DNA of 15,451 nucleotides from Candidatus Omnitrophota bacterium (GTDB lineage Bacteria; Omnitrophota; Gorgyraeia; B26-G9). This document shows, one piece after another, positions 1 through 7,063 of this stretch. The stretch is from the NCBI GenBank assembly GCA_003645745.1, contig QNCH01000014.1:1-15451 (forward strand). The letters run 5' to 3'. Numbering within the stretch: the first letter of the stretch is position 1; every line of letters starts with the position of its first letter. The translations under genes and the position numbers were made by a program. Below the pieces are notes generated by a model. That model did no database searches. It had not been told where the DNA came from and saw nothing but the letters and a program-made list of their open reading frames with translations.

Positions 1-156
1 ATAAGTTTGCAATTTTATGATGTCCCCCTGCACTGTAGATTGAAACGTTCACCTCGACGCGGCAAGTTGCTCCTGCGGTTTGTTTTAAGTCAGATCGTTC
101 CAATTTATGGCACAGGGAAACGCCTAAATTTTGCAAATCTATTACGTTTGAGTATA
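1..156 (+). mobile_element. MITE-like element, copy 1 (left end outside window)
   Basis: This is the right-hand part of a short non-coding repeat that recurs at 7188-7370 and 14935-15030. The first base of the window corresponds to a point inside the left inverted repeat, so about 14 bases of the left end are missing. The right end reads CAAATCTATTACGTTTGAG followed by TATA, as in the other copies. The body aligns with copy 2 along most of its length; clear shared blocks are at 93-101 (TTAAGTCAG) and 107-128 (GGCACAGGGAAACGCCTAAA at its core). It holds no open frame of note. Ends beginning TACTC and flanked by TA suggest mobilisation by an IS630/Tc1-mariner type transposase acting in trans; this is inferred, since no transposase is present. 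Confidence 0.8.
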
Positions 157-160
157 TAAT
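131..160 (+). promoter_or_regulatory. Putative promoter formed by right end of MITE copy 1
   Basis: TTGCAA (131-136) stands 18 bases before a perfect TATAAT (155-160). The -35-like hexamer lies inside the element's right inverted repeat, and the -10 spans its terminal TATA and the first host bases. The pilin start codon follows about 50 bases later. The -10 is strong and the -35 matches consensus at 4 of 6 positions. That it drives the pilin gene is inferred from position. Confidence 0.5.
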
Positions 161-209
161 ATTTTTAGAAATATTGTGGACAGTAAATTTAATTAAGAAA
201 GGGATAAGT

Positions 210-671
210 ATGATGAAATATAAAGGATTTTCATTAGTGGAAATTATGGTTGTTGTAGGGATTATTGCTTTATTAACCGCTATCGCAGTGCCGAATGCTT
301 TGAGGGCAAGGTTAAACGCTAATGAATCTGCGGCAAAATCTACTTTAAAAACTATTGCTATAGCTTGTGAAAGTTATCGTGCAAGTCAGGCTGTTCCAGC
401 ATATCCCGCAAATTCTGCGGCTTTAACCGGAGCAACTCCTGCATATATTGATGCTTCAGTTTTTGTTGCCGGCGGCAAGCAGGGGTATGTTTTTGTTTAT
501 ACATATGTTGGCGCAAGTAATTTTGTCTGCAGCGCGCATCCTATTAGCGCAAATATTACAGGTTCTAATCGATTCGCGGTTAATGAAAGCGGAGTTTTAA
601 GGTCTGATGGGGGTGCTAGTGCAGTAACGACTGAAGCAAATTATGCGGGGATGAAAATTATTGATTATTAA
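210..671 (+). CDS. Type IV pilin-like / pseudopilin protein
   Basis: The product is a 153-residue prepilin. After the short positively charged leader MMKYKG comes the prepilin peptidase site G6/F7, then FSLVEIMVVVGIIALLTA, a hydrophobic helix with the conserved Glu at mature position 5. The frame is open from 174, but AAAGGG at 198-203 sits six bases before ATG 210 and gives the six-residue leader expected of class IIIa prepilins, so 210 is chosen (ATG 213 is also possible). The globular part is Ala/Ser/Val rich, with two cysteines (C53, C107) that could form a disulfide. The family includes both true pilins and type II secretion pseudopilins (GspG-like), and the sequence does not decide between them. 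The gene is alone between a MITE-derived promoter and the 434-base gap, upstream of the pilus assembly cluster. It would be inserted in the inner membrane, processed by a peptidase encoded elsewhere, and assembled by the PilM-Q machinery. Confidence 0.85.
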   Translation: MMKYKGFSLVEIMVVVGIIALLTAIAVPNALRARLNANESAAKSTLKTIAIACESYRASQAVPAYPANSAALTGATPAYIDASVFVAGGKQGYVFVYTYVGASNFVCSAHPISANITGSNRFAVNESGVLRSDGGASAVTTEANYAGMKIIDY

Positions 672-672
672 A

Positions 673-710
673 TTTGAGTATATGTTAAAATGATAAATTT
701 ATGGTGTCCC
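673..710. repeat. Possible decayed MITE end
   Basis: Two bases after the pilin stop, TTTGAGTATA (673-682) equals the last ten bases of the MITE right end. Shortly after, AAATTTATGGTGTCCC (695-710) matches a 16-base stretch of copy 1 (11-26) at 14 positions. The order of the two pieces does not match an intact copy, so at best this is a rearranged relic. Confidence 0.25.
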
Positions 711-748
711 AGCTTCAGTTACCGATTACGTATCTTATCTTAAAGTTG

Positions 749-778
749 TTGACAAATAGTATTTGTTATTGGTATACT
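749..778 (+). promoter_or_regulatory. Sigma70-type promoter upstream of the cyclase/pilus operon
   Basis: A consensus TTGACA (749-754) and TATACT (773-778, 5 of 6) are separated by 18 bases. It is the best-matching promoter in the window. It points at the cyclase gene at 1106, which would give a 5' leader of about 320 bases. Confidence 0.7.
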
Positions 779-786
779 TAAAAAAT

Positions 787-802
787 CAGGTTTGCAAACT
801 TG
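787..802. promoter_or_regulatory. Operator-like palindrome at the predicted transcription start
   Basis: CAGGTTTGCAAACTTG is a 16-base palindrome with one imperfect pair and a perfect 10-base core, GTTTGCAAAC. It begins nine bases after the -10 box at 773-778, so it covers roughly +2 to +18 of the predicted transcript. That is a typical place for a repressor site. Which protein binds it is unknown. Confidence 0.4.
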
Positions 803-814
803 ATGCGAATAAAT

Positions 815-840
815 ATATATGCTAATCGGGGAGCGTATAT
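815..840 (+). other. Leader hairpin
   Basis: In the predicted leader, 815-823 pairs with 832-840 through nine base pairs including one G-U, around the eight-base loop AATCGGGG. It is not followed by a T-run, so it does not look like an intrinsic terminator. I cannot assign it to a riboswitch class. Confidence 0.4.
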
Positions 841-867
841 TAATACATTAAACGGAGTTTTAGGCAT

Positions 868-960
868 ATGACAAGGAAGTTCCAGCCGCATAGTATAATA
901 AACTTATCTTTTTCGAATAAATTTTTGCAAGTATTTTTAGATATGAAAAGTGTCCGATGA
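868..960 (+). CDS. Possible 30-residue small protein or leader peptide
   Basis: ATG 868 is preceded by GGAG (854-857) at ten bases and opens a 30-codon frame ending in TGA. The product would begin MTRKFQPHS, be basic overall and have a hydrophobic centre (IINLSF, FLQVFL). It lies in the leader between the promoter at 749-778 and the cyclase. I recognise no family, and a frame of this length arises easily by chance. Only its position and the modest ribosome binding site speak for it. Confidence 0.18.
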   Translation: MTRKFQPHSIINLSFSNKFLQVFLDMKSVR

Positions 961-1105
961 ATTTTTGTCGTTCACAGAGGATATTTTTTTGTAAACTTTA
1001 ATGAATTTACGAAATATACGATGAAAAATATTAATGGTTTAAAAATGAAATGCAAAAATGTGTCCGTTATTGATTTTGAGATACTAATTTCTGAGGTCGT
1101 AATTA

Positions 1106-2386
1106 ATGGATAGCGTAATTATTGTATTAGTAAGTTTATGTACAATCTATTTAGCAGTTTTTTGGTATTTTAATCATATTTTAGGCCTTACTTTATTCAT
1201 TGGATGTTTACCTTTTTTATCTTTATCAATTTATACGCGTAAAAATTTTGTAAGGATACAGAAAGAATTAGTGCAGGTTAGAGTTATATTTAAAAAGCAA
1301 AAAGCGGCTTTGGAAACAACAATGAGCAAAAGCAGGCATATATTAGAACAACAGACGCAGCAAATCGAGCGTTTTAGTGAAAATCTTTCTGCTGCAATGA
1401 GTAAAGACGAATTATTGCATTTAATAGTTGATTTATTCCTTAAGGTTACATCTTCCCGTATGGGGCAAAGCAAATGTTTTCTTTTAACTCATGATCCTGT
1501 AGTTAATGAATTTTGTTATGAATTTGGAGCTAATTTTGACAGAAACAATTTGAGTATGATGAGATTTAGTGCTAAAGATGGGCTGCTTGGCAACGTGTTT
1601 GTAACAAAGACGATTTATACCTACATAAGTGATATTTTTAGCGCGGATTCTCAGATAATGTATTTTTTAAATAAAGATCAGGATGTATATGCTTCAGGGT
1701 TAGGCTCAATAGCGCTGCTTCCTTTAACTTTAGAGAATAGAGTTTGGGGCATTGTAGTGGTCTTTTGCCATGAACATATTGCTTCGCGGATTAAAAAAGA
1801 AAATACATTCTTTCGAGTGTTGCTTGCGCAGGCATCAATTGCTCTTGGTAACGCGATACATCGCGGCTTAGCTTCTGTAGATAAGCTGACACAATTATAT
1901 AACCGTGTTTTTTTGCAGAAAAGGATGCAGGAAGAAATGGAATTTTGCCGCAGGCAGTTGTTGCCTTTAAGTGTATTAATGATTGATATAGATAATTTTA
2001 AAGAAATCAACGATAGTTATGGCCACCAGGAAGGGGATATTGTATTAAAAAAAATTGCTCAGATCTTAAACAAAGGTGTACGTTTGACAGATATATGTGC
2101 TAGATATGGCGGGGATGAATTTGTAGTTGTTTTGCCAGGGATGTTTGAGTCTGCGCATGATCCTCTTTCAATTGGAGAGAGATTACGTGCTGCTGTGGAA
2201 TTAGAGGATTTTATCATTTCGGATTCTAACCATATAAAAAGTACGGTGAGTATTGGGATAATGGCAGTTAAGTATCCGGAGAATAAAGAGTTAAATTCAG
2301 ATGAGTTGATGAAAAAGGCTGATGTTATGCTTTATAAAGCAAAACAGGAAGGTAAAAATAAGGTTTGCTATTTTGTCGATGTTTAG
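1106..2386 (+). CDS. Membrane-anchored GAF-GGDEF diguanylate cyclase
   Basis: The 426-residue product should make cyclic di-GMP from two GTP at the inner membrane. Residues 1-43 hold two hydrophobic segments, followed by a coiled-coil linker (about 50-95), a GAF-type sensory domain (about 97-255) and a GGDEF domain (259-424). The active-site GGDEF is intact at 335-339. An RxxD product-inhibition site (R326, D329) lies exactly five residues before it, as in PleD, so feedback inhibition by c-di-GMP is expected. The metal/substrate region MIDIDNFKEIND is also present. GAGGT (1093-1097) precedes the ATG by eight bases. The last eight bases overlap the start of pilMN, so the cyclase appears to be the first gene of the pilus operon. 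The GAF ligand cannot be told from sequence. Confidence 0.92.
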   Translation: MDSVIIVLVSLCTIYLAVFWYFNHILGLTLFIGCLPFLSLSIYTRKNFVRIQKELVQVRVIFKKQKAALETTMSKSRHILEQQTQQIERFSENLSAAMSKDELLHLIVDLFLKVTSSRMGQSKCFLLTHDPVVNEFCYEFGANFDRNNLSMMRFSAKDGLLGNVFVTKTIYTYISDIFSADSQIMYFLNKDQDVYASGLGSIALLPLTLENRVWGIVVVFCHEHIASRIKKENTFFRVLLAQASIALGNAIHRGLASVDKLTQLYNRVFLQKRMQEEMEFCRRQLLPLSVLMIDIDNFKEINDSYGHQEGDIVLKKIAQILNKGVRLTDICARYGGDEFVVVLPGMFESAHDPLSIGERLRAAVELEDFIISDSNHIKSTVSIGIMAVKYPENKELNSDELMKKADVMLYKAKQEGKNKVCYFVDV

Positions 2387-4028
2387 ATATTACAATAAAT
2401 TTGTAAGTATAGAAATTGGCGATGGGTTGGTAAAGGCAATGTATATTATGTCTAATGCCAAAGAGAGCAGGTTAATTGATTTTGCAATGATTGCGGTGAA
2501 TTTTAGGCAGGGCAGAAATGGTATTGTTAAAGCGATTAAAGATGTTTTACAAAAAATGCAGATAAATAGTAAAAAAGTACGGATAAATATTTGTGTTTCA
2601 GGCGAGTCTGTTGTGGTACGTGATATTCGCTGGCCCCAGATGAATGATATAGAGATCAGAAAAGCATTAAGATTTGAAGTTGAACGACAGGTTAATTGTA
2701 AGATAGAGGATGTTGTTTTTGACTACTATTCTGTGTTGGATGAACAGATTGATGAAACGAAAACCAGGCTTGTACTTGTAGCAGCTAAGAAAAATTTAAT
2801 TGAAAATTATATAGGGTTGTTATCTTTAGCGGGATACAGAACTAAATTAGTTGAGGTAGATACGTTTAGCTTATTAAATTGTTTTTATTTAAATGCTCCT
2901 GAAAATGTTTTGACAAAAACTATAACTGTTCTTAACGTAGGGATGGAAGTTACGAATATTGATATTATTAAAGGTAAAATTGTTGGGTTAACAAAAGATG
3001 CTTTTGTTGCCTGGGGCAATTTGATTGATGCTTTGCCTAAAGATGTTGTGCTTGATTTTAATAATATTAGCGCATTGAAAGGTATAAATGGGAGTAATGA
3101 TATTTATGACCTGTGCATTTTTATCGTAAATGCTTTATTCAATCAAGTGCGTAGAGCTATTGAATTTTATGAAAATCAGAATTCGGAAGATTCTGTAGAA
3201 GCAATTTTTTTGTGCGGCAGGATAGCAATGTTTAAAAATTTAGATAAATATTTACAGAATTTGCTTGGTTTAAAAGTGACGATTTGGAATCCTATCGCGA
3301 AACTTAAATATAATCCTAAGTTAGTCAAAAAAGAAATATTGCAGAAAAATGCGTTAATGCTTGCTATTTGTACTGGTTTGGCATGCCATCGTTATTTTAA
3401 AATTAATTTGTCCCCTGTAAATAAAAAGATAAAAGAAAGTGCTATTATTGGTATTTTTTCCAAAAATAGAAAGTTGTTCTTATCTGCAGCAGCTGTTTGT
3501 GTTTTTTTATTTGCGTTATGGTTGTTATTGTTTATTCATGTGCAGATAAAGAAGGCAGATGAAATTTCACTTAAAACAAAAAGTTTGCGGTTGCAGAAAA
3601 TTTCCGCGGAGCTTAATGAGTTAAATTCTGTTAGAGAAATTTTAGGTGAAAATGTTCAAATATTCAGCAAGGTGTTTTTACATAAAATTTACTGGAGCAA
3701 AAAATTATATGAAATAAATAAATTTATGCCTCAAGATATTTGGCTGACAGATTTATATCTTAATAATGTAAGCGCTGGACATGAGAAAGGAAATCCCGCA
3801 GTTGCGGCAAACAGTTTGCAAAAAGTAATGACATTGGTGATAAAAGGGAAGGTGTATTGTGAAAATAATGATAAGATGCTTTCAGTAATTAACCAGCTTG
3901 TTACTAATTTGAAAGATGTTCCTTCGTTCAGCAATGATTTTAGTAAGATTGCATTAATCAGGTCTTCCCGGGAATTAATCGGGGAGTCTTTTGTAATGTG
4001 TTTTGAAATACAATGTTTATTTAAATAA
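2379..4028 (+). CDS. pilM: PilM-PilN fusion, pilus inner-membrane assembly protein
   Basis: The 549-residue product joins two proteins that are usually separate. Residues 1 to about 335 are an actin-like PilM domain: phosphate-loop-like SIEIGDGLVK near the start, the VRDIRWPQM region, a second loop LNVGMEVTNI, and an adenosine-type segment LCGRIAMFKNL. At 342-346 INLSP matches the conserved N-terminal INLLP peptide of PilN. One transmembrane helix (about 367-389), a coiled-coil stretch and a PilN-like periplasmic domain (MPQDIWLTDLYL) follow. The architecture resembles GspL of type II secretion. The frame is open upstream to 2322, but ATG 2379 starts the PilM fold properly and overlaps the cyclase stop by eight bases (ATGTTTAG), suggesting coupled translation; the ribosome binding site is weak. 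Several PilM nucleotide-contact residues are altered (see findings). Confidence 0.88.
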   Translation: MFRYYNKFVSIEIGDGLVKAMYIMSNAKESRLIDFAMIAVNFRQGRNGIVKAIKDVLQKMQINSKKVRINICVSGESVVVRDIRWPQMNDIEIRKALRFEVERQVNCKIEDVVFDYYSVLDEQIDETKTRLVLVAAKKNLIENYIGLLSLAGYRTKLVEVDTFSLLNCFYLNAPENVLTKTITVLNVGMEVTNIDIIKGKIVGLTKDAFVAWGNLIDALPKDVVLDFNNISALKGINGSNDIYDLCIFIVNALFNQVRRAIEFYENQNSEDSVEAIFLCGRIAMFKNLDKYLQNLLGLKVTIWNPIAKLKYNPKLVKKEILQKNALMLAICTGLACHRYFKINLSPVNKKIKESAIIGIFSKNRKLFLSAAAVCVFLFALWLLLFIHVQIKKADEISLKTKSLRLQKISAELNELNSVREILGENVQIFSKVFLHKIYWSKKLYEINKFMPQDIWLTDLYLNNVSAGHEKGNPAVAANSLQKVMTLVIKGKVYCENNDKMLSVINQLVTNLKDVPSFSNDFSKIALIRSSRELIGESFVMCFEIQCLFK

Positions 4029-4120
4029 ATGATTTTTTTACGAGTTCCCTTGCAGAATATATAGTAGTAGTTTTCTTTTTAATTTATTTAGTTGCAAATG
4101 ATTATAAAAAAAAGATTTTT

Positions 4121-4155
4121 GTCATTCCCGTAATTTTTTAGCGGGAATCTAATTC
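4121..4155. repeat. ATTCCC/GGGAAT hairpin repeat, copy 1
   Basis: GTCATTCCCG (4121-4130) pairs with CGGGAAT (4142-4148) across an eleven-base AT-rich loop and continues into CTAATTC. The same unit, with the same loop length, recurs at 14408-14440, and a shorter form is at 7064-7093. It resembles the widespread ATTCCC-N-GGGAAT repeats such as Neisseria dRS3. It occupies the 167-base gap between pilMN and pilO; the rest of that gap is AT-rich and I see no gene in it. Confidence 0.7.
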
Positions 4156-4195
4156 AAATTTTTATTTTAAATATTCAGGATAGGCGGGGTAATTG

Positions 4196-4780
4196 ATGAA
4201 TAATTTGGCTGTACATAAAAATCAGGCGCAGATGATTTTTATAATTAGTATGGTTATGCTTGGTTCATTCTATTTTATATTTTTATTCAGTCCGTTATTA
4301 AAAGAATTTTTGCAATACGATACGTCTGTAAAACAGTTAAAGCTTAAACTGCAAACAGTAGAGTCTGTGGTTAAAAACAGAGATAGGTTATTAACAGAAA
4401 TAGAAGCTATCAAGAAACAAATCACTGAGTATGAGAATAGGCTCCCTCGTGAAATCAATCGTCCGCAGATTTTAAAGGAGATTATTGCAATGGGAAGTTC
4501 TAATGATATAACGTTTGTTTCTATAGCGCCGCAGGAAATAAGGAAGGTTAATTTCTTAGGGGATAATAAATTTTATTTTGTAGCTCCAATACGTTTAAAA
4601 CTAAAAGCTGGGTATAGTAATTTAGGCATATTTATCAATAACATTGAAAATTTTAAGCATGTTATGCGGATTGATAATTTGTCTATATCCGCGGATAGCG
4701 GAAATATCGAAAAACATAATATTGATTTAGAGATAAGCAGCTTTGCGTTAAATGAGTACGCGGGAGAAATTGATGGATAG
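4196..4780 (+). CDS. pilO: PilO, type IV pilus alignment subcomplex protein
   Basis: The 194-residue bitopic inner-membrane protein has a short cytoplasmic N-terminus, one transmembrane helix (about 14-36), a periplasmic coiled coil (about 40-85) and a ferredoxin-like C-terminal domain. The segment LKLKAGYSNLGIFINNIENF is the characteristic PilO stretch. PilO pairs with PilN and, through PilP, links the cytoplasmic PilM and motor to the secretin; here its partner would be the PilN half of the fusion. A TTG at 4193 is in frame, but ATG 4196 is preferred because GGCGGGG (4183-4189) is spaced properly from it. The gene follows a wide gap with a hairpin repeat, so its level may differ from that of pilMN. 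Confidence 0.88.
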   Translation: MNNLAVHKNQAQMIFIISMVMLGSFYFIFLFSPLLKEFLQYDTSVKQLKLKLQTVESVVKNRDRLLTEIEAIKKQITEYENRLPREINRPQILKEIIAMGSSNDITFVSIAPQEIRKVNFLGDNKFYFVAPIRLKLKAGYSNLGIFINNIENFKHVMRIDNLSISADSGNIEKHNIDLEISSFALNEYAGEIDG

Positions 4781-5186
4781 AATTATTAAGATATTTTTAA
4801 TGGTTGTAATGATATTGTTATCTACGCAGGGTTCTATATGTTTTTTATTTGCAGTTGATGTCGGTTCTGGTACTAAAAAGGATTTATTTGTTTATATTAA
4901 AGAGGATATACGTGATCCGTTTATTCCTTTATTAGATAATAGCAGTGGAGAGAAAATTGTTGGATTGTCGAGTAAAGATACAATGCAAATAAAATTAAGA
5001 GGAATAGTTTTGAATGGAATTTTATGGGATCAGGATAAACCGTTGGTTTTGATAAACAATAAAATTTATAAATTAGGTGATCTGGTTAATGATTTAAAAA
5101 TTGAGTCTATTGATGCTGATGCTGTTGTTTTTAGTTATCAGGGATTGCAACAAAAAGTTTCTTTTGTTGTAGAGTATGACCAGTAA
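4773..5186 (+). CDS. pilP: PilP-like pilus assembly protein
   Basis: The 137-residue exported protein would bridge PilO/PilN and the secretin in the periplasm. An N-terminal hydrophobic segment (IIKIFLMVVMILLS) is followed by a linker containing DPFIPLLDN, the usual entry to the PilP beta-sandwich, and then a small beta domain with LRGIVLNG, LVLINNKIYKLGD and the closing VSFVVEYDQ. A cysteine lies near the end of the hydrophobic stretch, but no clean lipobox is visible, so lipidation, common in PilP, is uncertain. ATG 4752 is in frame upstream, but GGGAG at 4762-4766 fits ATG 4773, which overlaps the pilO stop by eight bases (ATGGATAG), the same overlap length as cyclase/pilMN. The assignment rests partly on position between pilO and pilQ. 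Confidence 0.8.
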   Translation: MDRIIKIFLMVVMILLSTQGSICFLFAVDVGSGTKKDLFVYIKEDIRDPFIPLLDNSSGEKIVGLSSKDTMQIKLRGIVLNGILWDQDKPLVLINNKIYKLGDLVNDLKIESIDADAVVFSYQGLQQKVSFVVEYDQ

Positions 5187-5203
5187 AATTGAAGGAGGAT
5201 TTG

Positions 5204-6943
5204 ATGAAAATGTTAGAGGAAATTTTGTTGTGGATATTAAAAAGGATGGCTTTGTTTTATTTTGTTTGTATCGTTGGTGCTATGGCTGCGAATAATTGCC
5301 CAGCGCAAGATGAAAGTGTCCCTGCTGTGTCATTGCCTGAGAATAATCACTCTAAGATTGTATCCTTAAATTTTAGGGATACTGACTTGAGAGAGGTGTT
5401 AAATATTTTGGCGTATAAGGGGGGAGTGAACATCCTTGCGGGGGAAGATGTCGATGTCAGAATTAATGTGAATTTAAAAGATGTTTATTGGGAAAAAGCA
5501 TTAGACGTAATTCTAAAAACTTATAATTTTACTTATAAAAAAGAAGGCGAACTAATCAGAGTTTTAAGCTTACAGAGGGCATTAGATGAAGAGAATAAAA
5601 TGCCTTTGCAAACAAAAATCATTCCGCTTAATTTTGCTAATGTTGAAAATCTTAGAATGTCTTTGAGTAAAGTGTTAAGCCGTCGTGGGAGCATAAATAT
5701 TGATGCGCGTACTAATTCTTTGATTGTTACTGATATTCCTGACATTATAAATACAGTCGCAAAAGCGGCTGACGATCTTGATACACATACTCCTCAGGTG
5801 TTAATTGAAGCGATGATGGTTGATGTAAAGGTTACTGATGAAGATAAATGGGGGAGTTTGTTAACAATTCTTGACAGGAGTACCAGTAATTTATATAACC
5901 ATAATTTGGCTAATACTGGCAGCACAGGAACTTTTTCTTTCGCATCGGTTTTTGATGGTTTAGATATTAATGGGATAATTGACATCTGGCAGCATCAGAA
6001 TAAAGCTCAGATTTTGGCTAATCCTAAAGTTTTGACATTAGACCATCAACTGGCAAGGATAGAAATAATTGAGGAAATCCCTTACTATGAAACAGTTGAT
6101 TCCGGTTCGGGCACAACAACAAATGTAAAATTTAAGCAAGCAGGTGTGAAGCTTTTTGTTACCCCCCATATTACTTCAGAAGATTATATTTCAATGAATG
6201 TAATGCCTGAGCAGAGTTTTAAGTCTGACGAAGCATTAGGCCAGCCGATTATTGATACACGCAGGGCAGAGACAAATCTTTTGGTCAAGGATGGCCAGAC
6301 AATTGTTATTGGTGGCTTAAGAAAAATGAATTATACCGATCTTTATGACAAGATTCCTCTTTTGGGAGATATTCCGTTTTTGGGACTTTTCTTTAAGAAA
6401 AAAGTTGTAACTAAAGTAGAAACAGAATTAGTGCTTTTTATTACTCCGCATATAATCAGCGAGCCTTTAATGTCTGATCAAGATCTTAAAAAATTTGAAC
6501 AATTGGAAAATATAGAGTCCTTAAAGATAGATGACCGGACAGAAAAAGAAAGGTTTGATGATTTGCTAAAAACATTGAAAGGTAAACTTAAGGCTAGAAA
6601 GATTGCTGAATTTGAAGCTTTTAAATATGTACGGGAACAAAACAATGAACAAAATAAAAAAGCTATTGAGCAGGACGATTTGTCAAAAGTAAAAGGTAGT
6701 GCGAAAAAAAATATTCCTTCTGCAAAAAAAAATCTTGTCATAGAAGCAGCAAAACAAAAAAAAAGTACATCTGTAAAAAAAGAAGCGGTTGTAGATAGCA
6801 GTGATTTAAAAGAGATAAAGGCAAAAAACGTGGAAGAAACTCCTGTTTTAAAACAGAAAAAATATAATTTTTCTGTAGGAAAACAGACGCGTAAAATGGA
6901 AATTGAAGCTTCAGGCCTAAGACAAGCTCTGGATAAGATGTAA
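5204..6943 (+). CDS. pilQ: PilQ-type secretin with long Lys-rich C-terminal tail
   Basis: The 579-residue product forms the outer-membrane channel for the pilus. It has a signal peptide (about 1-35), an N0/STN domain (about 50-115, with LNFRDTDLREVLNILA), one N1-type domain (about 130-195, with SINIDARTNSLIVTDIP) and the secretin barrel domain ending near residue 418. Secretin signatures are clear: KDGQTIVIGGL, KIPLLGDIPFLGLFF and ELVLFITPHI. No AMIN domains are seen, so it is compact at its N-terminus. After the barrel comes an unusual tail of about 160 residues, charged and lysine-rich, starting with a predicted helix and containing repeated SAKKN units; its function is unknown. The start is ATG 5204, five bases after a perfect AAGGAGG (5192-5198), seventeen bases past the pilP stop. 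A type II secretion GspD identity is less likely given the pilMNOP neighbours. Confidence 0.92.
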   Translation: MKMLEEILLWILKRMALFYFVCIVGAMAANNCPAQDESVPAVSLPENNHSKIVSLNFRDTDLREVLNILAYKGGVNILAGEDVDVRINVNLKDVYWEKALDVILKTYNFTYKKEGELIRVLSLQRALDEENKMPLQTKIIPLNFANVENLRMSLSKVLSRRGSINIDARTNSLIVTDIPDIINTVAKAADDLDTHTPQVLIEAMMVDVKVTDEDKWGSLLTILDRSTSNLYNHNLANTGSTGTFSFASVFDGLDINGIIDIWQHQNKAQILANPKVLTLDHQLARIEIIEEIPYYETVDSGSGTTTNVKFKQAGVKLFVTPHITSEDYISMNVMPEQSFKSDEALGQPIIDTRRAETNLLVKDGQTIVIGGLRKMNYTDLYDKIPLLGDIPFLGLFFKKKVVTKVETELVLFITPHIISEPLMSDQDLKKFEQLENIESLKIDDRTEKERFDDLLKTLKGKLKARKIAEFEAFKYVREQNNEQNKKAIEQDDLSKVKGSAKKNIPSAKKNLVIEAAKQKKSTSVKKEAVVDSSDLKEIKAKNVEETPVLKQKKYNFSVGKQTRKMEIEASGLRQALDKM

Positions 6944-6964
6944 CCAGATTTTTTGCAAAATATA

Positions 6965-7013
6965 GATTTTCTGCCGGAAGCAGGCAGGTTCGCTAAAAGA
7001 TTGTGGGAATGAC
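6965..7013. repeat. Degenerate hairpin repeat after pilQ
   Basis: Read on the minus strand this stretch begins GTCATTCCC, has TTTTAGCG inside and ends in AAAATCTA, which parallels the repeat units at 4121 and 14408 with an expanded middle. The middle holds a small hairpin, CTGCC (6971-6975) with GGCAG (6983-6987). No T-run follows, so it is not a clear terminator for pilQ. Confidence 0.4.
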
Positions 7014-7063
7014 ATTGCAATGGCATTTTATTGGTATTCTTTATTTGTTATCCTCTCTTTTTT

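Noticed and set aside
174..209. In-frame upstream extension of the pilin start
   Set aside because: It would give an 18-residue leader with no ribosome binding site; ATG 210 has a good site and the correct short leader.
957..1001. 14-codon frame overlapping the end of the possible small ORF at 868-960
   Set aside because: It is too short, and an ATGA overlap arises easily by chance.
779..1105. Cyclic di-GMP riboswitch ahead of the cyclase
   Set aside because: I looked for the GEMM-I and GEMM-II conserved blocks (CACAGGGCAAACC, GACGCAAAG) and did not find them.
6971..6987. Intrinsic terminator after pilQ
   Set aside because: The five-base-pair stem has a seven-base loop and no T-run after it.
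6478..7026. 182-codon open frame on the minus strand
   Set aside because: It is antisense to the lysine-rich pilQ tail, where AAA codons read as Phe-rich TTT on the other strand; there is no recognisable domain or ribosome binding site.
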